Below, in pieces: positions 10,034 to 21,979 of a stretch of 64,000 bases of DNA. The position numbers and the translations under genes are program-made. The stretch spans positions 38,193,708 through 38,257,707 of the forward strand of contig CM023532.1 in the NCBI GenBank assembly GCA_013350335.1, given 5' to 3'. The notes beneath the pieces are model-generated. The model saw only the letters and a program-made list of their open reading frames with translations, was not told the DNA's origin and did not search any database. The first letter of the stretch is position 1, and each line of letters opens with the position of its first letter. The DNA comes from Chimonanthus salicifolius. Taxonomy: Eukaryota; Streptophyta; Magnoliopsida; Laurales; Calycanthaceae.

Positions 10034-13000
10034 TTATAATGTTGGAGATTCCTCGTCATTTTTTGTGTCTGATTCTGACAAATAAGAACATTTCGATTTT
10101 GATGTCATTGTCAACTGATCATCTGACAATCTTCGGTTGGTACTTTTTGTGTCGGAATCTGAGTAAGCAGCATTTGCTTTCGATCTTGATGATCTTGTTG
10201 ATCCACTCTCTCTTTGCTCACCACTTTTTGCGTCTGAATCTGAGTAAGCAGAACTCGAAGCTTTTGATCTTGATGGTCTCACCGACCCACCTTCCGACAA
10301 TCTATCACATTTTTTCCTACGTGAATGTTTCGGGGCTACAGAGGAGTCTTTTGTGGGTGAACTGGGGCTTGGTTTTGGGTTGCGCCTTCTTGGTTGTTTA
10401 GGTGCATCAGATGCTTCTCCACTTGACTGTTGACGCCTTGATGACTTGGGTGCATCTGATGGCATACTGCTGTTAGGGGAGTCTGGAACACCAGATGGTT
10501 GTCTTGACGGCTTTGGCAGCTCTGGTAATTCTCTACCTTGAGACTCTAGGATTACATTAGAGCCTCCATTAGACCCTCTGCAAGAGGCCTGACGTGAACC
10601 TGAAGTTCCAATGGAAATGGCATCACAATATGACTATTACAATTTTTAAAATTGTGGACATTGGTGAAACCTTTCGGCATATTTCTGAGGAGGAATTACA
10701 GACTCCTATATACATGAGTCTCAAGGTTCTACGATCCTTAGATTGGAGACGCTGCAAAAGTCTCTCAGATTGCCTAATCCTTAGAAGAAGAGAATGCAAC
10801 AATTGTCTAGAATAGAAGTCCCAAATGATTGAACTGTTAGCCTCTTCTTCTCTGATGTGTATGAGAACATCCTTTATCCACTGTGGGTCCATCAAACCAG
10901 TGATCTGGATTGGCCCTACAACTCTGGATAAATAAATACCCAATACTCATACAATTTAATAAAATCATAGAACAGGCTTTCAAGTCCAAGTGCCTTGGCA
11001 TTGGGGAACCAAATCGAATTTCTTTCTCTAAGGATTTCAGGCTTATGAAAAAGTAGGATATTTATAATTATAAACAGTGGTACAAGTATCAAAATTCATA
11101 AGACAGTTGCCGAATTACAGACCTTGAGATGTTTTCCTAGATGGAGATTGCTCTGTAGTTTCTCCAGTGCTACTTAGAGGTGTTGATGAAAAATCTTGCA
11201 CCTGTTGGAACCCATTCATCTGCACAGTTCAGAGAAATAACACATCATCAAACTATAAAAGACACTGTTTAACAATCTTTGCTGATTATCACTGTATATG
11301 GAACTGAATTGTTAAACTTGAGGAAGCGCCTGATGATGTCAACTATTGCTTTGTTAATGACCCATGACTCACTCCTTGGATGGGTTATTGATTAATAAAT
11401 GAGCTAGCAATATTCCTCTGGTTCCCTTCTCCATGCAATGAATGATCCAAAAGGTAGTTCTTTGAATTGGATAAGAATGTGCACTGGTTGGAGATTCATA
11501 CTCCATAGCAGGGTTTAATACTCAAACAAATTTTTAGCCTCACTAGTCGGCAATTCTAAATACAATGATGTTGAGTCATCTCAACCAAGTTGAACAGAGC
11601 CTTGCTAATTTTTTGAACAACCTTCATACTGCAAATTTTTAAGGAGGCAGTAACATGTTAGAGAAAACTTACCCAAGTCGGTTGATTTACTGATGGTCCA
11701 TCCCATCCTATGTGGGCGACATGCTTTACATCTGTGGGCACACCAATTTGCATCTCTGGCTCCTTTTCATTTCCATCTATACAAAATAAAATATAGTTAG
11801 TCTTTGATAGTGAAATTTATTCAAATAGGCCGTCTGAGTTACCATGTAAATCAGAAATTTGAAGATTCTCAACACTGCCAAAATATAGTTATGACATTCC
11901 AATATGCTGCCCCCATTCAATTAGGAGTTGGAATGTTTTCAAATAACCTAGTTAGAAAAATATTCCTGAACTATCAGCCCCTTGGTAGGGAGACTCACTA
12001 GAAGATGCTTGAGCAGGGAAATTATCTGGTAAGAGTGTAAGAAAATGGACAGGGGTCATGCATCTTCTGGTTTGTTTCCCTTGTTATGGATTCTCATGGA
12101 GTTTCCCCTAGTTTCTATCTTCCTATATATTAAATGGGTTGGGTTAGTCTGTGTTAGGACTGGGTATCCAATCCAAAAGACTAGCCTGATAGGTGGAGTA
12201 ACCCAAGTCCAATATAAGTCCCTAGACCTCCCTCTTCACAACCGATGTGGGACTCCCTCGAACGAGGCTCTCCGGCGGATAGAACGTCGCCGGCCATCTC
12301 GTCTGGCTAAGGATTCCCCAAGTCCACATGCGGTAGCTAGGGAGATGGCTCTGATACCACTTGTTAGGATTGGGTATCCAACCCAAGAGACTAGCTTAAT
12401 AGGTGGAGTGACCCAAGTCCAAAATAAGTCCTTAGATCCCTCTTCACAACCGATGTGGGACTCGATCGGCTGCCCAACAGTCTGCACATATTTTGGATAA
12501 GGTCACTCGGGTTTCGACTAGCCCTAACCAAAGTTACAGACTGACAGCCCTAGGCTCATCCTAAAGACCATCCATGGCAAATGACATACCGAACATTTGT
12601 GAAAAATATCTGAGACCCTTCAGAAAGCCCTTCATCGCCTGAGGTTGAAAAACAGCTTGCTTCAATAACAGAGCATCCACTGAACTCTTTCGCCGATGAT
12701 TTTGAGCTTCTGGATTTTTATTTTTTATTTTAAAGAGAGGAGAGCAGAGTGTTAACTGATATTAGCAATGTGATGAGAATATTAATAATAATAATGGCAA
12801 TAATAGCTGCCGATGGACCCCTTTTCCCAAAGAATCTGAAAAAATCAATCAGAAAAATTAAAAGAAAGATATTTTAACGGTTTTTATGATAGCTTTACAT
12901 TCAGGATTTCAGGCCAAAGGCACTGTCTAATTGGAAAAAAAAATGTATTTGATCAAAATCACAAAATAGAACTGCAAAACTCAAGGATGCTATAGAAAAT

Positions 13001-13276
13001 TCCTATAAAAATGTTCAAACTGAAAAATAAAATAAAACTTTTCCTTTTTCATAAAGAAAGAGTTGTGAATTCTCAAGAATTTAGAAAAGGCACATTCATA
13101 TAAAAGGAATTTAAGAAAATTTTAGGGGAAACAGTGATTTATTTTATAAGAAAGCTTACTTAATGACACAAAAATTTTGTACCTCCAGAACCAGATAATG
13201 TCACAATTTCAGCACTTTTTACTTCCGGCCGAGCACTTTGTTTTCCAACTGACCCGCAATTCGAATCAGTGGACAT
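10034..13276 (-). CDS. CRIB domain-containing ROP effector (RIC family)
   Basis: RIC proteins bind active ROP GTPases through the CRIB motif and pass the signal to actin or microtubules at the cell cortex. Minus-strand exons are 13276-13183, 12709-12590, 11776-11673, 11219-11123 and 10599-10034, with GT..AG sites and matching phases (1,1,0,1), giving 326 aa. The CRIB motif [17 protein letters not shown] lies at residues 82-98, preceded by the family hallmark [15 protein letters not shown] (57-71). The rest is Ser/Lys/Arg-rich and disordered, with three imperfect copies of an SRSK..YSDSDxKS unit near the C-terminus. Start choice is open: RIC relatives usually begin at the MKGLLKGLR position, here the ATG at 12635 (270 aa). 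The upstream exon joins in frame without a stop, so I give the longer form. Intron 2 holds a TRIM element. Confidence 0.87.
12152..12479 (-). mobile_element. TRIM (miniature LTR retrotransposon) in RIC intron 2
   Basis: Read on the minus strand, a 5' LTR (12479-12362, TGTTGGG...CCTAACA) is followed by a primer binding site TGGTATCAGAGCC complementary to initiator tRNA-Met. A short non-coding interior of about 100 bases comes next, then a 3' LTR (about 12255-12152). The LTRs share the block CCCACATCGGTTGTG, a motif seen in plant TRIMs. A 5-bp target duplication GTCTG flanks the element (12147-12151 and 12480-12484). It has no gag or pol and so depends on other elements. Confidence 0.9.
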
Positions 13277-13309
13277 TCTGTCATCACAGTGAATTCTTCC
13301 CCAAAGGAA

Positions 13310-13333
13310 GAAGAAGAAGAAGAAGAAGAAGAG
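13310..13333. repeat. (GAA)n microsatellite in the RIC 5' leader
   Basis: A run of about seven GAA triplets (CTT on the RIC sense strand) lies just upstream of the RIC start codon, probably in its 5' UTR. Pyrimidine-rich runs are common in plant leaders. Confidence 0.8.
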
Positions 13334-13553
13334 ACAGGTGCTTAGACAAGTCCTAAATGTTCCATTGAATTATTAGGAATGGGGAAGAGGAAGAAGGAGA
13401 ATTGCAAGTCCTGTTTAAAGCTTAGCTTTTGATCGATATTCCGATGGCCTAGGGTTGTTTGTTGACAGTTTAGAGTTATAAGAACCATTGAAGGATTGGT
13501 CTTTTATTGGAAAATTAGAATCTTGGATAAGAAAACAAGGGAAGGAGAGAACA

Positions 13554-13623
13554 AACGGTTAGGAATTTAAGAGAAATGGCAGTTAGTATGATAAGGAACG
13601 GGTCAAACGGCTTCCCGCCAAAA
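13554..13623 (-). promoter_or_regulatory. E2F-type site with three AACGG boxes upstream of RIC
   Basis: TTTTGGCGGGAA (minus strand, 13623-13612) fits the plant E2F consensus WTTSSCSS in both directions. AACGG cores of MSA type occur at 13554-13558, 13597-13601 and 13606-13610. The cluster lies 280-350 bases upstream of the RIC start, where a proximal promoter is expected. Cell-cycle regulation of this gene is inference only. Confidence 0.4.
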
Positions 13624-14549
13624 TTATAGCAGGAGAAAATGTTTGTATTCTACCATCCACAAAGGACTTGGGAAAGGGTCAGTTTGAATCGGGTCGGGTT
13701 GGTGGATTACAATAGTGAATTGATGTTTTGTAAACTTATCTCATTTGACTCAAGCGTTGTCAAAGTTTAATGGACCCGACTCATGCTACATTTTCTTAAC
13801 TAACCTCAATTTAAGGTTTTTTTTTTTTATTAAAAAAAGAAAGAAAAAATTGAAATTGAAAAATTAAGTGGTTAATTAAACTAAGTGCGTTTAGGGCTAT
13901 TCGTCTATCTAAGTTCAAGTTGGACTTCTCTTTGCTCAAAGCTCAAACCCATTTGTATTTTCAAAGCTCAAACTCATTAGCTCAGATAAATTAGGCTAAA
14001 GCTCAAGTCTGTCCCACACAAAGATGATGATCGATTTAGCCCATTTGAAAAGAGAAACAAATTGGGTCCGGTTGATATAAATTGTCATCAATTGTAGTGA
14101 AATTGAACGATAAAGGTAGTTTTTTTTTAAATAAAAATAAGAGAGAAATTTCTCAATCAAGGTATTGGCCGATATCCAAGATTTAAACCCCTGATTCATG
14201 CAAACAAATGAATACAAAATATAAGTGATTTATAGGTAAATCTTAGTATGAGATATATCTATATATGTCAAATGTGTGTAAATAATCTTCGAACCATTTT
14301 CTAAAATCATAAAGAAACTTGGGCGACTCAAATGAGTTAACAAATTTTTTGAGGTTTTTTTTTTTTTTAATTTTTCCAAAATCTAAGTCAGTTTCTTGGC
14401 TCAATTGGAATTTTAGACGAGTTCGAGTTTCAAATTTCTGAACATTTCTTGAAACTAATAATAGAGTAGAGTCTTATTCTAAGACACTAAAATGAGATTC
14501 AATACTTTAAAAAATGAATCTTATTTTATTAAACTGATTTTCATAACTA
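13624..14549. other. Intergenic, AT-rich, no gene seen
   Basis: This stretch lies between the RIC promoter and the GLTP1 3' end. It contains GGGTC/GGTCGGGT-type low-complexity sequence at 13676-13700 and A/T runs. No reading frame resembles a known family. Confidence 0.5.
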
Positions 14550-14645
14550 TAAGCTCAGCTGGTGACCTCTCCTCTCGGGAAAGGAGAGGTCACAAGTTCG
14601 AGCTTAGTGAGATCTATACTAGAATAAAATGATGAGATACACAAT
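14550..14645 (+). mobile_element. SINE head fragment (tRNA-like)
   Basis: The sequence AAGCTCAGCTGGTGACC, followed after a GC-rich hairpin (GACCTCTCCT / AGGAGAGGTC) by AAGTTCGAGC, resembles boxes A and B of a tRNA. No acceptor stem can be formed, so it is read as a degenerate SINE head and not a tRNA gene. Confidence 0.5.
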
Positions 14646-14984
14646 TTTAGGGTTGGTAAGCAAAATTAGAAATGTATGTTAAAAATGTTAACTGATTTAG
14701 GGAAATGACATAGACATTTGATGTTTTTAATAACAAGGGACCCAATATACTTTTTCAACGGTTAAATTACGACAAATAAAAAAAAAAAAAACTTGACATC
14801 CTTTATTATTAAAAACACCGATTTCCTTATCAATTCTCACTAATTTATTGTTATCCTCATTTATTGTCATATGATTCATGAATCATATTTAGAGTGAAGT
14901 TGATACGTTGGATCCTCTTAGGCTCTTAAACTTCTAACTTACCTAACCATGTAAGATCTTGTATATAATAAATGTAGTCTCCAA

Positions 14985-15178
14985 CTCTGAGAGATTGGTT
15001 TGACGGTCAAGAACCCGCCTCAGAAGGAAATGTCTTGTGTTGGATTCATGTTCAACCTTAAAGGGGCACTCTCCGTAGCTTTACTCATGTGTGAGGATTG
15101 AGAGATTTTCACATGCCCCCAAGGATTAGTCGGGTGAGACGCCTGAACACCTTCCGTCATTAAAAAAAAAAAAAAAAA
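14985..15178 (+). mobile_element. tRNA-derived SINE
   Basis: A degenerate tRNA-like head (TTGGTTTGACGGTCAAGA) is followed by the tail block GATTTTCACATGCCCCCAAG, TTAGTCGGGTGAGACGCCTG and a 16-base poly(A). Copies with the same tail occur at 25430-25612, 26665-26770 and 50625-50717. Confidence 0.7.
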
Positions 15179-15532
15179 GTTTCCAGTCTTCCCATTGAAA
15201 ATCAGATCCCAGTCTCCTTAAAGTGGCTCTTTAGAAAAATAGCCGCATCTACTTTTTTTTTTCAAATTAGAACAAAGGGATTAAGTAGAGAATTCATACA
15301 ATTCAACGGGAGTATTTAACCAAATTACGGTCGAGGCTCATCTAAATGCAACCTTTCAGTTTCATAAGGCAATCTAAATGTGATGAATGAAAGAAAATTA
15401 CAAATTCAAATGTTGTGGTACATTATTAATAATCTGAAATGTAATAATGTTACAAGCCATATTAAAACATTGGCGGAGACAAAAGGGATAAATGTCGGCA
15501 ATAGAACTGAAGTGGAAGCCATCCCTCTCACG

Positions 15533-18500
15533 TCAAGAAGCTTTCAGATCGTCCAGACCAACACTAGCCTGCACCAAAATGTAAAACAAATACCCCATTT
15601 GTCAAATTACAGTGAGTATAGAAGCCCAAGAAAGGGAGATGGGTGGGGAACTTCTGCATCCAAATATTGGTCTAATGCATTTCTAGCCCAAACTAGAAAC
15701 AAAAGGAACACGGGGGAGAAAAGCACAAAAAGCAACCTGTACGGGTAGCTGAGTTGATCTAAGTTTCTAGGATTAAATTAGAGGTCTTAGGTTCGACTCC
15801 TCCTGATCTTACCTGATACACGAGGCTTGCAGGTAGTTTCGTGTATCCATTGGATTAGTCTCACCTCTAACGTGGGGTGGTGATACTCGTGTTATAAAAA
15901 AAGCACAAAAAGCCACTTGTAGTTTCAAATTTTAAAAACTTGAAACTCGGCTTGGAATCGCAATGACAAGTAAAATGCTGAATCATTCGGGACTTAAAAA
16001 ATACAACATGCGTGGCTTGTCCAACTTGACTTTTTATTCAGTCAACTCAGGCAAGCTGGTTGGAGTTTTGTTGTTTTGAGTTTTGGAACTATGGTTCTGA
16101 GTAGTTCAGTACCAGACCCTAGGTTGATCTGGACCGGTCAACTACACAGTGACCTGGATTTGACTCCATGAACCGGCCAAATGCTTGGCTGAATGAATGT
16201 TATCTCTTCCACAAGAATGTCCAATTTTGCCAGCAGTTTCATGTATTTCTAGAACATGACTTCATTGACCCACATATTGACTGAATCTTCACTTTGTAAA
16301 TTTGTTCTTTAGATTCATATACAAAACTACAGATACCAGCAGGTCTATTTGCTGGCAACTTCAAGTCACATAGACTAGCTTTCTAAATTATGGCCATGAT
16401 CTTACAAAAAACTTGTGGTTCTGTTCGAGAAGAGGAGCAAAGGTTGCACAGAATTTCTCCATGTCTGCATTGAGATCACCAGATCCCCCTATGACCTCTG
16501 TGAACTTCTTCCTATCTGGAGCAAGTTTGACGGCAACCTGTGATTTCAGTGTCATATTTTAGTGCAAGCTATAGAAAAAAGGAAGAAAATAATCTACTTC
16601 ATAAAATTTCAGGTCTTGTGTTCATTGTAAATTTCTCAAAACAAGGGGAAATGAGAAAAAGAAGAAGATACAAATGGAACTTGAAAGGCACAAGTGCCGA
16701 TGTGGCACTGTGGCATATGGATTAAGGACTAAAGTTTCTCAGGCCCCACTGTGAATAATCTTAATGGACCATCAAACAGGCTTGTTCAACCATTAGGTCA
16801 ACCACCACAAAGAAGAATGGACAGTTTTCATTCAATATGAGTGGCTCACTTTATGAGTTGATCAACCTATTTTCTGAACAAGACATTGATGGAAGGGGCC
16901 TACTGATGAATGGCCATGGGCTTGCACTAGACATTGACACATTTACCGGTGGGTCCGGGTTTGATTATCTCATCGTGAGGCCCACATATATATGGAAACG
17001 ATAGTATCTTCGGCATTTCATTGCCCCAACAGAACAGGGGAAGAATTCATTTCGTTCTCATATACTGCAACAGGTTCTAAATGTCATCTGGTGCATCTAT
17101 GAGACTTCAAACTGTGTATTTATCAGAAAATTGGTTCCACAGGATTGCTAGACATTACGGTAAAACCAGAACTTGCAAGCCAGTTATGCCATTTCTTCAA
17201 GGTCTTGTTGTAGGACTGGGTGCAGACTTTCGACATGGTCCAATCAGGATGCTCCAGTAAATTATGGAACAGTTCTACCAAGAAGTCCATGGCCCTGAGG
17301 AATCGGCACAAGCATGGTATTGAACAAAAGAAGTAATAAAAGAAATACATACATTCAAGCATACTAAAGCACATGTGCAGAATGCAGACAAGCAAACAAA
17401 AAGATAAGATTAATTACCGTGTTAGCCATAGAAGGCCACTGGTACAGCTTGAAGAAGATTTTGTTGTTTTAGTTTCAATCTCTGACTGTACCATGCTGTA
17501 CAAGAGATTGAACTCTGAAGGATTGGAGGAATATTTAGATTCTAGTCTCTGAAAAGGGAAAAATCGACAAGAAATATAAGTGTTTAAACCTATTTCAAAA
17601 AATTTCGATGCAAGTCACATTTTCAGTCTGCAAACAGAAAGTGTAGTAAATGGTGGACTATAACAACAATGATAACATGTCTTTTTCCCCTAGCATCAGT
17701 TTAAATGTACAACTGAAGTGTTTAAATGCATTTTGTGATATAACATTTTATCTAGAATATGCTTAGATAGTATAATTGCTTGCATTAAGAAATAATATTT
17801 TTCCTAGAATGTGCTTAGATATTATAGTTGCATGCATTTTTCAAGCCTTCTTGATTTCAAAGGAATTTTTTTTCACCTCATACTGCATGTTTGATACTGA
17901 AACATAGTTCCATATCTACATAACATTACTTAATCCTAATCAACAAGAATACATTGTAGTTTCATTCAAGAAACAAAGATGAGATAAGTTCAACTTGATA
18001 CATTGACAACCAAGCTATATGAAATTGAATCTATCAAGCACAATAACAAGAGTATGGTCATTCACAAATTCACAGCTCAAACATCATATTTAAAAGCAAT
18101 TTGTAGCAAGATGATAGTTAATGCGCGTAGTAGAGAACGCTTATCACTTAATTCCATGAAAACAAGATCATTCTTACCGAAATATTGCCCCTAACATCAG
18201 CTTTTACAATTGCCAGAGAAGCACCAAACTTATCTGACGAAATATACAAAAATAAAATCAAAATAGTGCCAAAAGATAACTAAAAATATCTCTAGAGAAA
18301 ATTGTGTCAGATAACAATTTTTTTTTTCATTCTTTCAAGTGCTACAGATAGACAACAACTAATATTTGACGGGGAAAAAGGAAATTGCTGTTGCACCTTG
18401 CCTTCAATGTACGCAATGCAATCATGGTGAATTTATAGATGCATGGAAAATTCATGAAGCCCACTGGCCCGATCAGGTAAAGGAAACACATGGATTTACC

Positions 18501-19757
18501 TGTTCACTGAAAAATTCCTTGATCAAGTTTGATAACCAGTTGATCTGAAGGCTATGAAATGGACACTCCAAAATACATGGCTCTTTTGACCATTCATTTC
18601 CAAATCATTAGATCAAATAGCCAAAAAATAATAATAACAAGAATGGGGCTGATGCGGTGAGAAAGTGGGTCCAGTTTTTTTTTTTTTCCAGTTTCTATCC
18701 ATGGTTTTTTGTTTTCTTTGCCTTTTATTTCTGTTTGCTTGTTGTTTGCGCATCTTTGATGCTTTGTTCTCGCATCTCTGGTTCTTTCCCTTTCAAACTA
18801 GGATAGTGGGCCCCATGAACATGCCACGTACCAAAAAAACATTTCAATAGAACCAGGTAATTTTTCAGGGCACTTACCTAAGTTGATATAGCATTGCTTA
18901 AAAAAAATAAAAAAAATATGATGTTAAGCTCAGAACAATGAAAATTCTTAAACAGCAAAATGCTAATTGTGAAGATAGAGATCAGCATTAAACTTTTGAA
19001 ATGTAGAGTTCATGTTCAATATGGATTTGCTATTGACCAGGTCTATAATTTCACTCTCTGTCTTGATGCACCTTCCTGTCAGTGTCAACTCTAATACTTG
19101 TTTAGAAGGTGAAGCTTCAGGTAACCCCACATATAAAGAATAGAAAATATTTCCACTGGTGCAAGATTCATTTGATTTACATGATAAACTCTATATGCTG
19201 TTATATGAACATGATGGGATAATATTTCAGTGATGATGATTACGTATGATACGAGCCATGTGCACCCGGCTGATGCCATCAAGTGGGGCAAATGAACCAT
19301 TATTAAATGTTGCAACCACTTAGATGCTTGAATTGTATGAACCGATCTTACAAACAGAAAACATAGAATTTAATCCTAAAATCTTATGGATTTTAAAGAA
19401 AAATTATGTGGAATGCAACAACTTATTCAAGTGAAATCAAAGAGAGGTTTTGATTTCAGACAGACGAATAATCAGTTCAAAGCTTCAACATCCAAGAAAA
19501 ACAGGGAACACCTCTAAAAAAATTTCAAAAATATATTACATCCTGAGAGTCAACAGGAAAATGAAAAAAAAAGTGTCCTGAAAGATAAAGTTTGATTTTG
19601 CACTAAAGTGAATATAAAATTTATGAAGAAAATGCATACCTATAACAGGCAGCACAAGCTTGCAGACATCCAAGAAAGGCTTAGTCAGTAATTCCCCTTC
19701 CTTGGTCTTCACAAATTTTGTTCCTTCTAAACATGGAGCTAACACAGTGCCCTTCAT
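15533..19757 (-). CDS. GLTP1: Glycolipid transfer protein 1-like (GLTP fold)
   Basis: Cytosolic carrier that shuttles glycosphingolipids between membranes. Minus-strand exons are 19757-19640, 18233-18178, 17548-17418, 17294-17159, 16537-16406 and 15568-15533, giving 202 aa, the same length I remember for Arabidopsis GLTP1. Phases 1,0,2,0,0 match at every junction. The N-terminus MKGTVLAPCLEG and C-terminus ASVGLDDLKAS are family signatures. Lipid headgroup residues of the GLTP fold are present: D52, N56 and R59 in the DVRGNISR helix, W99 in GLLWLTRAMDF and H138 in KKWHNWLASS. The last exon codes only 11 residues and is easy to miss, because reading through the exon 5 donor gives a short false end. 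HKFF replaces the usual HKFL before the last junction. The more distant relative ACD11 was considered and set aside because the length and termini fit GLTP1. Confidence 0.96.
15742..15900 (+). mobile_element. tRNA-derived SINE with intact target duplication
   Basis: Box A-like TAGCTGAGTTGATCT and box B GGTTCGACTCC (15790-15800) lead a body that ends in GTTATAAAAAA. The flanks 15721-15741 and 15901-15921 both read AAGCACAAAAAGC followed by ACCTGTA or CACTTGTA, a 21-bp duplication with two differences. It lies in the 3' flank of GLTP1, antisense to it. Confidence 0.88.
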
Positions 19758-21866
19758 TTTTCAGCACTTGATCCTTCTGCCTAAACTGAAATTGCAACAA
19801 TCAACCAACTTCAGAGCTGCTGCTGCTGATGATAATCAACTATCAGACACAAAACTCACAAGGTGCATGGCAATGTGAAAGTTAACGAAGTTGAAACATA
19901 TAAAATGCTCGAATATGTGAAGAAAGTTAAACACAATGCTTTGGTGGATCAAGGATTGGTGCTGATGAAGGAAACTAAAGATCAGAACACTGGATTTGGA
20001 ATAGGATCATGCTGTTAGTCTAGGATTGCATTTGGTAAAATTCTCCAGAATGTCAATCGTCTTCCATTGCTTTTCAGATAATTTTTCACGAGAACATCAA
20101 TCTCATTTTAGAGAACTCTAGCCCCTAAGAATGTTTGGATTCTATAAATTAAAAAAGAAGTCAGCCGCTTTAGTAGGGAACATGTGTTTTCTGCTTTTGA
20201 TTTCATGTATGGCACTAATGCCCATCTATTAGCATTAGTTGGTTTCAAACAGCTGATTACTATCAGGAGGATCTTTTATGCACATTTTCGTCGACGAGAT
20301 TCCATTGATTTCTTGCCAGTGCAATCTGCACACATGGTGAAATTAATCTGAACAGGAATAGTGTGTTGAACAAATAGATATTATCTCCACTTTAATGCAG
20401 CAAACCACTGGATCTCAATCTCCTCCTTGATAAAAAGGTGGGCTCCAATATCTCCCTAATCAAATAGATATTCACCATTTGATTGGGTCATGCAAGGACT
20501 CGAGATTCATTTCCATTGGAGATGAATCACAATTGAAGACAATGATTCAATTCAACAGTAAATATCACTTTCATAAGATTGGAATACTGGGTCTTTATCT
20601 ATAGTTCTAGTGAGGTTTAGATCCAAGTGTGGAAATCCATCAATGGACATATCAGTGCTGCCAGTGCCACATTAACAATCAAAAGAAAGCCAAAAACTTC
20701 ATCCATCGATCAGACTTATTTATCTTCAGCTACAAAAGTTGTAATCCTTTATGAATTTATTGTTCTAATCTACTCAGACATGAAACTAAACAAAAAGACA
20801 AGTTAATAAGGCTCTTTTCTGACAGAATTGAAGAGAAAAGTTCATTGGTCCTGAAAACATCAGAACAAGAAAGGTAATTTTCTAACAGAATAAATCTCAT
20901 GCCTACAAGTTTAAGTTGATTTAGCTCCTTTCCAATGAGCCCCTTTGATGCTAGAATTCCACTCAATGAGATGAGTTAAACTAAATTATGTCAAAGATAG
21001 TGTCTAATTGATCTGAAATATCACAGCCTACATTGATTCGATCAGATGTAACCGCTGACAACATTCATAAATCTTCAATTGTAAAAATTCTGAACCAGAA
21101 TATGAAACCAATTCATTGAACAGTGCAAATAAAAAACAAAGGAAGAAGTGCTAAAAATAGAATTCAAAGCAGAGGTTTCCAAAATCTAATTGAAGGAAGG
21201 AAGAGATTCAAATTACAATAAAGAATCGTATAACCAGCCAATGACACCAGTGTTATTTTCTTACGTATTTCTATTTGAATTTCAACACTGGAGATTCACG
21301 TGACTGGAATTTCTTCTTCAAGATAGAATTAAAAAATCTAAAAGAATTCCAAAGTGTAGAAAGCGACATTAAAACCCAGACACTGAATGCTCTATTTGGG
21401 CGCATGGAAAGTAGAGAAATTTACCGGAAAAAACCATTTTTTTTAAAAAAAATTTGACTAACCCAGTTTGTTTTTCAAGAAATATGTTCTTTTCATGCAT
21501 CAGAAAAGGATAAAGATTTGGACACACACCTTAAAATGTTAGAAATATATGCCGAAATGGGCGGTTTTGCGATTTCTCGATATATTGAGAAGAGATTGAA
21601 TTGCAGAAAGAAGGAAGGGCAAATGGGCCTCAAAATATGGGAAAATTCAACAAAACTGTATGTATTCTGTGAAGAAGTATTCTGGAAATGAGATCGAGGG
21701 AGTCATTTGAAATGCCGATAAAACTGGTTCTTTCTTCTTATTAATTATCATATAGACATCTGTTCGATTTCTTTTCTTTTGCCACCCAAGAAGAGAGGAA
21801 GAAGAAGATTAGAAGCTTTTGTCACGTCTCGTCGAATCAAATAGAGAGAGACTTGCGTGCACGAAG
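19758..21866. other. GLTP1 upstream region, no gene recognised
   Basis: About 2.1 kb upstream of the GLTP1 start. It must hold the GLTP1 promoter and leader, and possibly a leader intron, but I cannot place them. Short open frames here show no family resemblance. Confidence 0.45.
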
Positions 21867-21979
21867 AGCCCGCCAAAATGCATACAAGGGCACGAAAGAG
21901 AAAACTGGAACAGAGGATGTTGGGAGAAAATCCATGGAATATTCGAGCTATAAGGAGATTGACCGAGTCATCAGTTCTG
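21867..21979 (+). other. Candidate first exon on the plus strand, unidentified
   Basis: An ATG at 21878 in good context (GCCAAAATGC), after an in-frame stop, opens 34 codons (MHTRARKRKLEQRM...) that end exactly at a CTG|GTAAGA donor (21979/21980). A GCCCGCCAAAA E2F-like site (21867-21877) sits right before it. No matching second exon could be found between here and 24.5 kb. It may be a truncated gene, a non-coding transcript or chance. Confidence 0.3.

Noticed and set aside
9964..10401. Plus-strand 145-codon frame over the RIC last exon
   Set aside because: It is the complement of the well-supported RIC coding exon and has no family resemblance.
16387..16420. GLTP1 ending by read-through of the exon 5 donor (FFVRSWP*)
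   Set aside because: A GTAAGA donor sits exactly after HKFF, and an exon coding ASVGLDDLKAS* is found at 15568-15533 in the right phase.
15533..19757. Calling the GLTP-fold gene ACD11
   Set aside because: Length of 202 aa, the MKGTV start and the LDDLKAS end fit GLTP1; ACD11 has different termini.
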